DNA of 64,000 nucleotides. Origin: Larus michahellis. Taxonomy: Eukaryota > Chordata > Aves > Charadriiformes > Laridae. The position numbers were made by a program, and so were the translations under genes. Shown here piece after piece: positions 49,301 through 63,099 of this stretch. The stretch covers positions 54,146,239 to 54,210,238 of the forward strand of contig NC_133903.1 in the NCBI RefSeq assembly GCF_964199755.1, written 5' to 3'. The notes below the pieces were generated by a model. That model had not been told where the DNA came from and made no database searches. It saw only the letters and a list, made by a program, of their open reading frames with translations. Within the stretch, counting starts at the first letter, position 1; each line of letters begins with the position of its first letter.

Positions 49301-52300
49301 AACAGCTGTGATAGCAGCGCATTCTCTAAGTGATGGTTCCCAGTAAACAACTCCAGAAATCCTGTATTAGAACTGAAAAGCAGGCAGTCACAAAAGCAAA
49401 CTTTTTTTAGTGTTAAGTGTGAACTTGCAGGGGGGGGAAGGAAATTAATTTCTTTATTTAAAAGCTGCAATCTTTTGAACGCACACCTAAAAATCGTCAT
49501 TAAAAGCAAGGGGAGCCAGAAGACAAGTAATGTAGTTTAGCTATGCAGCATTTCCAGAAATCCCAAGTATATTGCTCTAGACGGCACTTCGTTCATAGTT
49601 TTCATCCAGTTTGGAATTCATCTCATAATGTGAATGAAGTGTGAAAGCAGCTCTTAAATTCCCTGAGGTTTCAGAACCTCAGAGTGCTTGCATATCCAAT
49701 ACTCTGCTATATTAAAAATAATAAATGAAGGAGCTTTTATAGAAATAACATATTCTGTATTTTGCCTTTGTTTAGTCTTAGGAGGAGAATAATTCTCCCA
49801 GTGTTCATAAATTTTGAACTAGCTCGTTCTATTGCATTAAAAATTAGTAAATCAATTTTTTTCTATTTTATTAGGGGAGACAAGTAGAATCAATAAAGAT
49901 TGAAAAGCCTTCTGTTGGAGGTCTTGGATTTAGTGTGGTTGCCCTTAAAAATCACAGCTTGGGAGAAGTTGGTATCTTTGTCAAAGAAGTCCAGCCAGGA
50001 AGCATAGCTGACAGGTGAGATCTTTATAATTGTATTGGAAAATTGCAGTATTTCCATTAAGGGAAAAGTCATGACTTTCACATTGAAAACTCTATCAGAC
50101 TAACATGTTTGTCTGGGTTATCTTCTGGGATATTTTGTTGGTGGTATCTTGAATTCTGGCTTTTCAACTAAATGGACTCATGTTTTGAGGATCAGATTTT
50201 CAGATGAGTTTTAAATACCTGAGCCATTCATAAATGGAATTTCCAGAAATCGTGACTCACTTAAGAGAATCTTGAGTACTGATTAAAAAACAAAAGAAAA
50301 CTCGGAAGAGAATACAAGGAAAATAAAAATTAGCCTCCTTCTGAATTTTTATGCATTGTGTCCCTGAAAGATTCCCCCCCCACACCCTTGTTTCTTTATT
50401 TATGTGCCTATGACAATACCCTATTTATAGTTGGTTTTACTGTTTGTTTCCTGTGTAAATTTAGATCCAGTCCTCCTGACAGATCCCTGCACAGATGTCA
50501 TCATAGAATCAGGGCTTCAGGCAGTTTCTTCCCGTATTGTCTGTGGGTTTTCACCCAACAACAAAAGACAGAGCAATCCTTTAAAAATAAAATGTGATTG
50601 TAAAACCACAAATGTTGGCATGAGACAAATGCAGTGCTTGGAATTATGTTTCAAGAAAATGTGTCTAGATTTCAAGTCATTGGTGTCACTTTTTAAATAA
50701 CACATGTCAGGAAGTGCCAACACAGGATGACAAAAAGAGTGGGGAGAGGTTGGAATGATAATGGCTATGGGCCCACAGAGAACACACCAGAGAACACTTA
50801 AAGAAAAGCATATTAGGCTCTTTCAAAGTGGAGACAGATGGACGGATCCGGATGTCAAAGGAGGGTGAATATCTCACTTTAGGATTTGATGACCTGCTGC
50901 TCACTTTCTTTGATGAGAGAATCTAAAATATGGTTAGTGCTCGAAGAAAGTGATTTCTGGGAAACATCTTAAACATTGCATGATAAAAAGGAAGTTTAAA
51001 ATGCATTAGTTAAGATGTGCAGTTATATTGTTTTGGAGTTTATAAATTTCCCCAGCATGCTTCCCATTTTGCTTCTGAGGCGAGATCTCCTGGAGACTTT
51101 TTTTGGATTCCTACAGAGCTTTGAAGGCAGTGTCTGTCTATGTAACAGTTTGGTCTCGTGCTCAGAATGAATATTTAACAAAGGAGATGAGTGATGGTTT
51201 CTCTCTTGTCACAGATCTAAATTCATTGCTAGGGTGAATTAACTGTGAAATTTATATTATCTTAAGGTATAAGTTGAACCGCGTATTGCTCAAAGAAAGT
51301 TTGATACTGTAAATTTTGAGTAAAATATAAATATGCAGCCCATCAGTCCTTAAATTAAATAATGATACAAACCAATATTCTAGCCTGAGTTGTGGGTACT
51401 TAGAGATAGTATCATGTAGTGCTAAACATAATGAAGAATAGTTCCTAGTTCATTGTATAACTGCAAAAAAAATTTTTTTCTGCCCTGTAATTCAATATCA
51501 AGAAAGAGTGAGAGAATGTCATTGAATTTTGAATAAAAGCAAAGGAAAAAATTGAGCAAATTTCTTGACCATGATAAAGTTGGAACAAAATATGGCTGGG
51601 CAGTTCAGTACAGTGTGGATTGCAGGTAGTTTGTATGTTGGTGAAGACAGTCTAATAAGAAGAGTATTTTTAATATATAAATTTTTAACCTTGCGTAACT
51701 GTGTATTTTGCATGTTCACATTTAAATTACACAAGCCTGTTGTGGAATCACTATGCTGCATTTTAAACTTTCTTTTAATGTTTTGTTAAGGGATCAAAGA
51801 CTAAAGGAAAATGACCACATACTGGCCATTAATTGCACCCCATTGGATCAGAACATTTCCCATCAGCACGCTATTGCCCTCCTCCAGCAATCCACAGGAT
51901 CCCTACATCTGGTTGTTGCTAGGGAGCCAGTTCAAGGAAACAGCAGAACTTCGGCTGTCTTCTTAAGTGATATAAATCCACCTGAGACCGTGAGTTGTTG
52001 TAATACTGTCAAAATCAGATTTTTGAACTAATGCTGGATGTTTTTCTGTGGTTGTAAGTGTTTGGGTTAGCAAGCTTTACGTATAGGGATTTTTTTCTTT
52101 AATCAGATTTTATATGTGATGACATTTCATTTAGACTGATCATGCAATAAGTGTAAGGCTCCGATTGCAAAGCTGCATGAAGTTGTTATAAAATAGATCC
52201 TGGGTTTTTATGGGGTAGCAGAAGCTTTAGTAGATCAACATATTCTTAGCAGCAGGGTCTGTTCAGCATAGGCTGGGTAAAGCATTTTACGAGTATATCC

Positions 52301-55300
52301 AGCTGAAACCTACTTGTGCTCAGCAATTAAAGATGCTCTGATTACATCTTAAAAGAGCGTAAACATAACCTATCGTGAGCACTGCTTGAAATATCCCAAC
52401 CAGTTTAAACTTAACCTGCTCAAAACAAAAAGCCTTGTCTTTGTTTATTTATCAGGGCTTTTTTTTTTTTTTTAATCTGCAAATTTCATTGATTGTGAAC
52501 TCTTATGTTGTCTTGAACAAGCAGAGATTGTCACCGGGACATGTAATGAGCTAGGGCTGAACTTCCATCTGTGTTCAAACCATATGGTGCAGGTGGCTTC
52601 ACTGAATTTGGTCGAACTGCACACCTAAATCCAGAGTTTTCAGTATTGGAATCTTAATTTATTATGCTAGTAGGTTTTGATGAAAATCTGGTTAAGAGCA
52701 GTGCTTTTCCTTATTGTCAGTAATTATTTCCCTCATGATTATTACAGAGCTAGTGAATTCTGAAGGTTTTAGTGGATAATCAATATTGTTTATTGCACTG
52801 AAAATTTTAAAGAATTAAACTTTAACTGCTTTTTCATTGAAAGATCTGCACTGAACAGACTAACAAAATAAAATACAAATATATGTCTCTACAGGGGGTC
52901 TTTAACTTCTTTTATGATATTTAACTGGCTTTGGCAAAGATTTTCAATATGCTAATAAATCCTTTATTCACAGAAGACTTAAATCTGCCTACTTTACTCC
53001 ATTTTGGTTTCTGTGAGATATTAATCTGACAGAAACATTGGCTGGGTTTGGGTTGCTTAACAGCTTTGTTATTTTCAGATTGTCTTGTAGAACATAAGGT
53101 CACGGTACAACGTAGCTTAGAAACATGCTTCCAATTCAGTATGGCAGAATATTGTACTGCGCTATTAATTCAGCATGTACTGGTGGTGTTTAAAGTGTGT
53201 AAGTGAAATAACAGAAATAAGCATTTGGGCAGCGCTAAGTGAAAACTAGGCCAGTGCAAGCTCCTCGCCTCTGTTTTTCTCTGTTGTTTGCGGTATTCTT
53301 GATTTATGAAAACCTAAAAGGATAGTTTTCATTTTGGCAAGAAAATCTTAAAATTGCTTTTTCTTAGTCAAGCTTTTTCCTAGTATCCTGTTATCCTGAA
53401 AGCGAAGGACAAAATGTATGTTTAAAAACAGATGAGAAATCCCGCTGCGTATTTATAAGGAAATGAAGCTGACTGAACAAAATCCAACAGATCCCCAGTA
53501 TTGTGGGGTAGAGAGAGAAAATTGCTCTGATTAATTCTCGTCGTTCCTGGTACATGTGAAAGTGAGAAACATTAAAGATCAAGCGAAATTGAAATCTTCT
53601 GTTTTTATTAATTGCAGATTCACTGGGGCCACATTGAAGACGTTGAGCTGATTAACGATGGTTCAGGATTAGGCTTTGGAATTGTAGGAGGAAAGTCGAG
53701 TGGAGTAGTTGTAAGAACAATTGTTCCTGGGGGATTAGCAGATCGGGTAATTTGTTATATTATGTCATTTCTTGTTTGATTGTAAAGTATAATTAACTGG
53801 TTTTGACAATCTTAAAATAAACTAATACACTTAAACAAAAGGAAGCTGATAGCATCAAAGTCTGAATGCCAACATACACTTTATAAATAAATATGTTGAA
53901 GGTATGATTGAGGAAAAAGTCAGCACCTGATATGAATTAAGTTGTTTCTCAGACATGCTTTGACTTTTATAACATTGTTGAACATGCAGAAATTCTGAAA
54001 AGTTGTCTAACCTTCGAATATTTTCATTACTTTTGATATTTTATGCCTTTCGAAAGTCTGGGGGAGGACAAATACTCTTAATGGATTTGCACATCCTCGG
54101 TAGAATTTGGCACATTTGGCAACATCTATAGGGACGAACTCTCTACATGCATTCTCAGGCAAGAGAATCTGCCCTATTGAAACGATGACATTGCAAGATT
54201 CAGTTTGTAGATTGAAAATGTCCTATTTTTAGTGGGTTTCATTCTAAAGGGGTTTTGGTCCCTGCCTTGTGGTCTGACCAGTTCAAGGAGACACTTTAGG
54301 ATTGATGCAAAGCCTTTCAAAGTTACTGGTATTTTTTAAAGTTCACAGACACAGTTTGCAACCTTTGATTGCTAATCTTTAAAGACTCAGTGCTAAGTGT
54401 TGCTACATTTCAGGAGTAGAACACGTGCAACAGCGAAACAGATTTGGATTTTTAATGTGAATTTGATCATGACAAGTTACAGTATTTGAGGTCTGGAACA
54501 CACGCAGATAAGATCCAGTAACATAGAAAAGAGAGAGGCTAAGGTACTTCCTCTAGTATAGGATGGAAAAGAAAACTGGAGTTTCAGAGAGCTTTACTGG
54601 AAAATGTTGGCTTCTGCTTGACTGCCTCCCTCTGAACCTGTCATGTACAAATGAGCGTTTTTTAATTATTGTGTAACACCTGTTTTGCTGTAAGGAATAG
54701 AGTGTTTTGGCTACAAATGAAGTATGTAAGTTAAGAACTCGCCACATCATTCTCAGCTGAATGAGACGTCGTTAAGAACACGTGAAATAATGAGCACATA
54801 TACATGTTAAAATTGGATGAGTTTGTAGATGATTTTGAGTTAGTTCTGGGAATAACTCCGCTATGATTGCTGTATGAATCAATGCACCTGAGGTGGTAGA
54901 GCTGAGCTGATCAATACCAGCTGAGGATTTGGTCCTATAAATGCTTGCTTACAATAGAAATGATAATGGTCATGAATCGTAATTATCATGTAAAAAATGT
55001 TTTGTGTGGAGTCTTGTTACCTTCAGTGGATTTAGTCGCTTCAGTTGGAGCTGGTCATACGAGAAAAGAATTGCCAGGCAATATAGAAGTATTAGGAAAA
55101 ACTCTAAAGGGTCCTAAATCAAGATGCTGTGCTTTTTATTCTAACCCCTGTCTGATGAGGAGTATTCTATGAAACAGCAATACATAACAACCTGTGAGAA
55201 TACAAAACTTTGTTGCTGTCTGTGTTCTCCTAAATGAGAACAGTAAACTTTTTCTTAGTAATGTTGCTATTCAGTTTGTGTATATTTCTCAGATTTGGAA

Positions 55301-58300
55301 AGGTTGGTTTACCACTGTTAATTACTGTGGAAAAAACAGTGTGTGATTGTGCAAATGCATCCTTGAATTATTTAGTATGTTGCCATGGTGGTCAATTTCA
55401 CCATATTTTCTTGCATTGGCTCTCATGGCCACGAAGATGCCTGTACGCAGTTTCAATTTTGTAATGAAAAAGAAATTTTATGTATAGACTGGAAACATTA
55501 TTTGCAATTTTATTTATGTTTGAAGGATGGGAGGCTCCGGACAGGAGATCACATCTTACAGATTGGAGGGACCAATGTGCAAGGAATGACCAGTGAACAA
55601 GTTGCACAAGTGCTGAGAAACTGTGGAAATTCCGTTAGGATGATCGTTGCAAGAGACCCAAAGTTTGACATTATGGAGACTCCACCAGCTCCCGTGAGCT
55701 GGCCAGTCAGTACATTACCTTCCTTTCAAAATGGAAATGTAAGTATCTGGTGTTTACTTATGACATTTTTAAGTGTGCTTGTGGCTTGTGATCAGAAAGG
55801 AGGAGGAGAACAGAGTGTTCTTGAGACCTAAAGTGCTTTTCCTCTTCCGAGTTTCCAGATTATCATATGCGTGTATTTAAGTGGTCATTATTAAAGTTCT
55901 GCCTTCTAGAATTTTTCCCACTTTCCTGTGTGTTATTAATACCTATAATCTCAGGATCGGAATGACCAGCTTTACAGAATTTACTTCAGAGTGAGTAATT
56001 TCATTACCAAGACCATAAATGTTATCGATAAATGATACTTTTAGTTCTCCTCCTTAGCTCATTATATTTTTGCTAATCAATCATTTGTAAGTGGATTTAA
56101 AACTTGACTGTGAATTTCCCTAGTCTGAAATCCAGAGCGCCATGGCCACACCAGAATTATTCAGCACAATCTTCTTTTTATGAAACATAAGTGTAATGTT
56201 TTCATAGTCTACGCTACTGTCTGTGATAGGAAATATATCTAAAAATTTTGAAACTTGTTTTAGCAAATCTTATCATGGTCATATCAAAGTCTCTTGTTTT
56301 TGAAGTCATTCTTTTCAGTTTTGAGTAATTAAAATCAACAAATGCTACACTAAGTGTACAGTAGGTCTCGAAACATAAACAAAGCTGTGCTTGTGTACCA
56401 TCTGCTACTACTGTGCTGCTTAGATTTAGGTGTAGAATCTGAGTAGCCTTTTCTTTCATGTCTAGTTTGTTGAATACAAGTGAAGAGAGCTATTTTTTTT
56501 TTTGAAGCATCATTTTTTAAAGGTCAAACTAGCAGTCATATGGTTACAAACTCACCTTCTCACTTACTGGGCATCATCATTGCAAAGGCACCCATTAGCT
56601 TTGTGTCTTGCGTCGCTCTGGAAGACTCTGGTGGCTGAGGCTGTCGGTAAAGTCTTTTGGGTCCTTCTCAAGCCCCATTTCTCAGAAGAAGGATTGGTGT
56701 AGCAGGAAACCTGAGTGGCAGAGAGGTGGGAGGGGGTAATCTGTGTACGTAAGGTTGGAGTCTTAAAAGTGGGCTTGTCTAATACTCTGAAAAAAGGCTT
56801 TCCTAGAGAATCAGCATCATTATGAAGCACTTCTTTTCTGGCTGTATCATATTTTCAAAGGCCCATATTAGGAAAAAATAACATGGTCCTGGTTTTGTTT
56901 CCTCTACAAAGTGCTATTTTTCTCTCTTCCCTGCCTCAAAGGTGGGCCTGTTTGTCACTAATCAATCCCGAGCTTTGTAGATACTGCAGCTTTTCTAAAA
57001 TGTTATTCCTTCTGGATGTCTTTTCAGTGTCCTCCTTATTCCTGCTATGTAATTTAGAGAGTGGGGAAAAAAAACTCCATTACAATATAATCTTCTTCTT
57101 TCTGAATGTATCTATTGTTTTCTGAACTAAAGAGTGCCTTCATATTTAGATTTGAAGAAACTCCTTTTTCTGGTGTTGAGAGATTTGCTGAAGTCAAGAA
57201 TAGTGGCTAATCTGAATGTATTTATTAATTTAATGATGATTTTAATGGTCCACCTTTCAGTTTGTGTTCTGGTTTACAACAGAACCTTTTTCTATAATCT
57301 AATTTCTCTCTGGTTTCTGAGTACTTTCACCAGCTGTGAGCTTCGGAATAGAAAATATTTTCCTTTTCCTTTTTGCAAACCAGCAGAAGGGCGTTTTTAA
57401 TATATGGTTAGTTTTTTTCAGTTTTATATTAATATTTTATTTCCTTTAAATTTGCTGCAGTAGACAACAACTGAAACTACTTAAGTCTGTGCATGGGCAT
57501 AAGAAAACAGTCATATTATCTGTACTCTCCAAGATACTGACAGCAATATCAGCAGCCTCCCTGTGCTGACTGTATTTAGGACACCGTACTTTGATTCTTC
57601 CAGACTCCACTTCTAATGTTTCGCATTCTACCAGTAACACTACTTAGAGAAAATTTCTGTAGCAGCAGAGCACTGGCTGTGAAGGGCTTTTGATTGTCAA
57701 AATATCAGGACTCCCAAGGCTGCAGCTCCATTTCAGATGTTGCTATAGGCATGTTTACTGTTTCGGTTCCGTCTTCTAAAGATAAGTGACAGAGCATCAA
57801 AACTTATCTTCATCTCCATCAGCGTCTTATGGAGCAAGAGAGTTGGAAAGCATTTAATGAGCTTAATGAGTTGGGTAGTGGAGGGACGTGTGTGTGATAA
57901 GAAAGGAGATAGCTGGCCATCGATTTCTCTTTCAGTGAAAAGTGAAATAGGTACGGCCATAACTTTGTCCTGCTTTTAATATAGGTCCTTCCAAAGCTGA
58001 TATTTGGCAAGCATTTGATTAAACTTCTCTTTTGTTCACTCTCTTAAGACATGTTTTCCAATTTCCCGGTCCATTTTTTGCTGCTGGCAGTGACACAATC
58101 CCTCTCGATTTCATCACTTTAACAGACCTTACTCTCATCGTCATCATCTTTTTGATCTCATTGGACTGTATCAGATTACCGAAAACAGACAACTGTATGT
58201 ATTTGAGTTTATCCCTTGCAATCCCAGGTCTATGTGCTTGATTGTTTTTCTCTTTGGTATCATCAATGTCTTTAGTGTGTCCTGCTTGAACTCTGTCTTG

Positions 58301-61300
58301 CAGTTTTGATTTTTACTTCTCAGGGTAGAGCTGGACAGGCATACTGAGGCCAGCTTTGTGGGCACTTTTTTCCGTAGACTCCTCCAGTGTAAGGTCAGAT
58401 TATATTGAGAACAGATCATGTTATGCGTTTCTCTTTTCAAGTATTGTTTGTTATGGGAAGTCATCTTATCAGTTCAACAATAAAACATTTCCAAATGAAT
58501 ACCTTCCCTTCCCCTTCAGGTCTTAAAAATAATTTTCATTGAATGCGAACTAATGAGTCGTCTTTGCGTCCCATTGCCTTAGACAACTTGGAGGCTTCCA
58601 GTGCTCTTTGCCGTTTGCTGGCGTTCAAATCTGACCAGGATCAAATCAAAGTCGTTAAGATGATGTGTGTAAGAGTGACTATTGGAATGGTTTTGTGGTT
58701 TGGGATCTAGCATAAAACCAAACAATAAGCTTAAACACCTACCTAGTCTCTTGTATTTGCATTTAAGTAGGCAACTGCTTCTGTAGCAGAGATGTGCCTA
58801 CCATGGATGCACATGGCTTCTTTCATTTCAGGGCATCAAACCGGTTTGTTTTGAGATCCCTTTCCTGCTGCCCCTCACTTCCTTAGTAGGTGATAACAAG
58901 GAGAGATAAGCATCACTTTTTCTGACAGAAATGTGTGATGTGATGACACTGTGTATTTATACCAGGGTTTTTTGCTTCTTAACTGTCCAGTAGAAAGAGC
59001 TCAGGCAAGTGGATTCATTCCATTGTTTATCAGGACTAACATGTGAAAGGGAGAGAAGAAATTCTGAGGGTATTCAGGGTTTCTGTTGTTTTGTGGGATT
59101 GACTGGGAAGTTTGTTGTTACCAAGTGGCAGTGGAATCCAAAGGGAAATGGCCCCGGAGCAGTATAACGAAAGCCTTTGTTTTCCATAAAACAGGTATGT
59201 GGAAAAAGTATTAGGAAAGAATTTAAAAAGTAACTAGTGACTTTGAATGACCCCTTATTTTCAGCAGATCTTGCGTATATCTCTTGCAAATATGATCACT
59301 CCTAAAATAGGAAAATCAAAATCACTGCTTACTTCTCAAGATCTTAATTAACCTGCAACATTGTAACGGTACTGGGAAATTAAGAGATTTTTTTTTTTAC
59401 TGTCTTGTGCTCTATTTATAGGATGATACCAACCTTTTTGAGACCTATGATGTTGAGCTTATAAAAAAGAATGGACAGAGCCTGGGGATAACAATTATTG
59501 GATATGCTGGCACATGTGATGTAGGTGAGTTCTACAGGATTTAGTAAAGACTAGGACAGAGGCTTCTCAAATACCCTTTATTTACTGTGGGGAAAGTGGA
59601 TAGTGCTTGTTTGAATCTTACGGAATTTATGAAGAAGATATTTGGAGAACTTGCTGCAAAGTGGAATTCGGCCTCAAATTTTTTTAAAGAGTTGTAATTA
59701 GCTTACAAAAATAATTCCCATGTGACTGCTGGACTGTGAATTTTACGTGCTTATGTTACTGTGCAAGACATTAGACTGTAACAGACTGTTCCTGCACGTA
59801 CAGACTCTAACACAGGTTCCTGTCCGCACTGTTCCTCATTTTGCCCCTGTGATGTATAGCACAATTCGGATAGTGCGTTTTAAGAAGAATTTTAAAAACA
59901 GAGTATCGGATGTTCCCACTTGGCATTAACTTTTGAATGGCATCTCCAGTATGTACAAAATAGCGCAACGCGCAAGTTTTCGTTTGTCTAATGAATTGTA
60001 GGAGTTAGAGTGGAAACAATGTCAGATTAACTAGTCCATCTCTCTGCCAGGCAGGAGATGCAGAGAATCGTAGCTGTGTGTGATGCGTATGCCGCCTTCA
60101 CAAGATGATGTACTTGTCTTTGGCAGATGGCTGTTTCCGTGTCTAAGCTCTGGGAACAGATTAAAATACCTGTGCTAGGATATAGGGACATGGAATTAGG
60201 TTGTGGGGTTTTTTTTCTAAATCCTTTTTAAATTAGAGCTGTTAACTCATCTTTCAAATATTGGTTCCACAAATTATATCTTTAAAATTGACTCAACTGA
60301 ATATCTGGTTTTACGCAAAAGGGGTGGTGCTTTTTATGCCCTCCCCTTCCTTGTGGGACTCAATAAAGTATTCTGGGAATGCGGTGCAGCTGGGGTTCCC
60401 AGGAGATCCCGGAGATGTTGCTGGCCGGGAATCCCAGGAGCGCTTGCCAGGAAATGGGAAAAGGTAGAGGGGTTTTTGTGAGCATGGACAAACCATGTTG
60501 GGCAAGTGTCTGAAGAAGGTTAGTGTTCAGAAAAGGATGGATGAAGTGTCAGGATTCACTAGAATTAAAGATCAGCATCTCATATTTTGCGGGAGTTTGT
60601 GTAAAGAAAGGGTTACTGTTTCAACTGGTGATTGGGTTTTTTACTGTCTTTTTTGGTTTTGTTTTAATTTCCTTGTTCTAATTAGAAGTTAGAATTAATA
60701 GTCAAACATCAAACGTGACAAAGGACAGCTTTTCTAATTTCCATGTTTCTCTTTTTTTTTTTTTTTTTTTTAAGAAAAATCCTTTTTGATTAAGATTTAA
60801 AGTACTAAATTCTTCAGCTGTAAGATGATTGAAGTCCTGATCAAAGTACTTAAGCACATACTTTACTTTTAGCTTAGGTAGTCCTATTGAAATCAAATGC
60901 AGCATGGATTTAAGTGATTGTGGTTTAAAGCCTGGGTAAGCACAAGGATGAATCCATGGAGGAGGTGGCCTTTTCTGGGCCGTTTTAAGGAAAAAATGTT
61001 GAGGTCAGTGTACAGGTGGTTGTGTTGGTGCTGTTTTTTCCATCGGAGATCCTCAGTTGTTCTGTGTCAAGCTGTGTGAGTGGTAACATGCAGACGTTGG
61101 TGGTTTACAGAATCATAACTTTGTGGACAGAAGTGTGTGAAAAAGGCCGTAATTAAAAATCTTAATAGGAAAAGAAACAAATTAGGTTAACGTAGTGACT
61201 TGTTTCTGTTCCCCCCCCTCTCCCTGTCAACAGAACCTTCAGGGATTTTCGTGAAAAATATAATACCTGGTAGTGCTGCTGACCACAATGGCCAAATTCA

Positions 61301-63099
61301 CGTTCATGACAAAATTGTTGCTGTAAGTAAAATTGTCTGCTTATATATTGTTGTAGAACTAATACTTCATTACACATCTTGGTGTTAAAAGAACAACGTA
61401 GTAAAGACTTTCTCAAATTAATTAAACCTTCTCTGCTTTGCAGAGGAAATAATTTGGTAGTTCATATTTGTTTAGGTAGATTTGTAGCAGAAATGAGCTT
61501 TGGCTTGCTGTGGTTAAAATATTATTTTATATTCAAAGTAGTCGTAAATAGTAGTTAACTATCAAAGAGGCAAGCATTTGGATTAAAATGTTTCAGAGTG
61601 GAGAATCTTGGCTTTTGGCCTGAAGTAAAGTTGAGCAACATTAGCTTCTATTTGGATTGAATGGAATTTGAGGATGGTTAAGATTTTGCAAGATGTGGCA
61701 CACTGTTTATGATCCTTAATGACTATGTAGCATAGTGTGGATACAATCAAAATGTTAATAGTCACAATTTAGGTTTAAAAACCCAAGCTTTATGTGTAGA
61801 AAAATTAAAACCCATTGAATAACAGTGATTTGAATAATAGCCAATTTTGTATTCACAGTACAAGCAGGAATGAATTACACAGTCTTTTTGTTTTAAGAGA
61901 TAATATTTACAGAGATATGATTTTAAATTACTTTTAAAATGTGTGCAGTGCCAGACCTTCCAAAGTCAGCTTCTCCTTTGTGAGAGTGAAAATTAATACA
62001 ACCTTATGCTTTTATCTGCAGCTTTGCAGGAGAAGCCCCTATTGATGCATGATCTGACAGTGAGGTGAACAGAGTATTTTGGGTGTAAATTAAAACATCT
62101 GAATTAATGTAAGAATTGGGCTGTTCAGAATGGATTATATGAACAGTTATGTGTATAGGCATGTGTGGGGCATGTTAGAAATCTGTGAGAAAACTAACAG
62201 CGATAATGAACTGAACAGAGTTCTAGGCTGACTACTCTTGCTGGGAAGCTTCATCCACAACACTCCTCAAGCTGGTTTTTGTAAGCAAAAAAATTGTAGG
62301 GGGAAGTCAGTGCGTACTTAGATTGGTAAATTCTGTTTTGTGGTTGCCCCATGAAGACAGAAGAAATTACTGTTACGTTTCCTTTTAAAATGCATTTTGA
62401 AAATATTATCTAATTAGTGAAATGTAACTGATTTAATGAGATTGTTTTGCAAATACTACTGTCGTGGGTGAATAACCCTATAATTTCTGCAGAAAATAAT
62501 GTGCATATGCATGCAGCCTGAGAATGTAATGTGTTTACTATTATATGATATGGTTTTCTTTTTTTAGGTTGATGGAGTTAATATACAGGATTATACAAAC
62601 CAAGAAGTGGTAGAGGCGTTGCGTAACACAGGACAGACTGTATGCCTTACCTTACTTAGAAGGAAACCTTCTTCTACTGTTTCTTCAGAAAGAACTTCAG
62701 ATGCATGTAATCCCTATTTTTTTTTTCTTTTTCAACTTTCTCAGAAACAAATTTTATTTTTCACTCAATTTACAGTTACCTAATTTAACAGTTAGGTCTA
62801 GATACCACATGATCCTCTATTTTGTAAGGGCACGCTGTAGAAAATGAGATACTTAAAAGAGGAATGGAAAGAAACAGAAATGAGGAATTTGGGAAAATTG
62901 AGTGCAAAACTCCTGTGTAGCCCCCCCCCCCATGTGATTTATTTTTTTTCATCTGTTTTTGCAGTGCAGCCAACTATTCCAACCTTTGTGTCCCCTGGAG
63001 CAGTAAGGACTGAAACTGGTGTGGGCACTAAGAATGGGGAAAACCAAGAGCAGAAAGATAATCTTCGAAATGAAAAGAAGCAGAATCTACATAAGACAG
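46335..63099 (+). CDS. PATJ: PATJ (INADL), multi-PDZ polarity scaffold, 5' part (partial)
   Basis: Eleven exons (46335-46356 coding, 46439-46605, 48312-48503, 49875-50014, 51791-51989, 53618-53746, 55526-55738, 59422-59524, 61234-61322, 62568-62706, 62965-63099) join in frame to 509 codons plus one base. Order: L27 domain (about residues 5-63), linker, PDZ1 (131-222, GLGF at 143-146), PDZ2 (246-328, GLGF at 257-260), PDZ3 (361-450, SLGI at 374-377), then a charged linker. From family knowledge, the L27 domain binds PALS1, placing PATJ in the Crumbs complex at tight junctions of polarised epithelia, while the PDZ domains bind junction proteins. Human PATJ has ten PDZ domains, so the rest lies to the right. 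The close paralogue MPDZ is excluded by the start MPENPAA and by the closely PATJ-like L27 and PDZ1-3 sequences. Confidence 0.96.
46439..46605 (+). CDS. PATJ: PATJ exon encoding the L27 domain
   Basis: This exon encodes residues 8-63. Leucine-rich helices ([11 protein letters not shown], then [17 protein letters not shown]) form the L27 fold that pairs with PALS1. The acceptor is TGCAG, the donor GTGAGT, and the 3' end is phase 0. Confidence 0.96.
48312..48503 (+). CDS. PATJ: PATJ linker exon
   Basis: This exon encodes residues 64-127, beginning [18 protein letters not shown] and ending [11 protein letters not shown]. It joins L27 to PDZ1. The [11 protein letters not shown] and IIQQMA blocks are conserved in PATJ; the serine-rich middle is divergent. 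The acceptor is TTCAACAG, the donor GTAAGG, and both ends are phase 0. Confidence 0.94.
49875..50014 (+). CDS. PATJ: PATJ exon, PDZ1 first half
   Basis: This exon encodes residues 128-174. It contains the carboxylate-binding loop GLGF (143-146) and strand [13 protein letters not shown], typical of PDZ1. It ends inside an Arg codon (AG|G) before GTGAGA. Confidence 0.96.
51791..51989 (+). CDS. PATJ: PATJ exon, PDZ1 second half
   Basis: This exon encodes residues 175-240. [18 protein letters not shown] and [14 protein letters not shown] form the second half of PDZ1, including the alpha-B helix with His198 in HQHAI; LVVAREP closes the domain, followed by a Ser/Thr linker. The acceptor is GTTAAG and the donor GTGAGT. 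Confidence 0.96.
53618..53746 (+). CDS. PATJ: PATJ exon, PDZ2 first half
   Basis: This exon encodes residues 241-283. The [15 protein letters not shown] stretch, the GLGF loop (257-260) and [13 protein letters not shown] are near-identical to mammalian PATJ PDZ2. The acceptor is TTGCAG, the donor GTAATT, phase 0. Confidence 0.96.
55526..55738 (+). CDS. PATJ: PATJ exon, PDZ2 second half and linker
   Basis: This exon encodes residues 284-354. [20 protein letters not shown] and [19 protein letters not shown] complete PDZ2; a Pro-rich linker follows ([12 protein letters not shown]). The acceptor is TTTGAAG, the donor GTAAGT, phase 0. Confidence 0.96.
59422..59524 (+). CDS. PATJ: PATJ exon, PDZ3 first part
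   Basis: This exon encodes residues 355-388 (begins [16 protein letters not shown], ends GYAGTCDV). The loop reads SLGI (374-377) in place of GLGF, as in mammalian PDZ3. There is no in-frame start codon, so ORF searches miss it. The acceptor is TTTATAG and the donor GTGAGT. Confidence 0.95.
60752..60771. repeat. Poly(T) tract, 20 bases
   Basis: A run of 20 T lies in the intron between the two first PDZ3 exons of PATJ. It is simple sequence; no retrotransposed body is recognisable beside it. Confidence 0.9.
61234..61322 (+). CDS. PATJ: PATJ exon, PDZ3 middle
   Basis: This exon encodes residues 389-418 ([20 protein letters not shown], then [10 protein letters not shown]), the central strands of PDZ3. 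The acceptor is TCAACAG behind a C-rich tract and the donor is GTAAGT. Confidence 0.95.
62568..62706 (+). CDS. PATJ: PATJ exon, PDZ3 end
   Basis: This exon encodes residues 419-464 plus one base. [20 protein letters not shown] and CLTLLRRK finish PDZ3; a Ser/Thr-rich tail follows ([12 protein letters not shown]). The donor at 62707 (T|GTAATC) is weak but is supported by the phase of the next exon. Confidence 0.88.
62965..63099 (+). CDS. PATJ: PATJ exon, linker after PDZ3
   Basis: This exon encodes residues 465-509: a hydrophobic start ([18 protein letters not shown]) that aligns with the mammalian linker, then a Glu/Lys/Asn-rich stretch ending NLHKT. The acceptor is TTGCAG; the proposed donor ACAG|GTGGAT is weak. 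Without splicing, the frame stops at TAG 63105-63107. The next coding exon is beyond the window. Confidence 0.78.

Noticed and set aside
60380..60470. Repeated 'tcccaggag' strings
   Set aside because: Only two short copies with unequal spacing; too weak to call a repeat.
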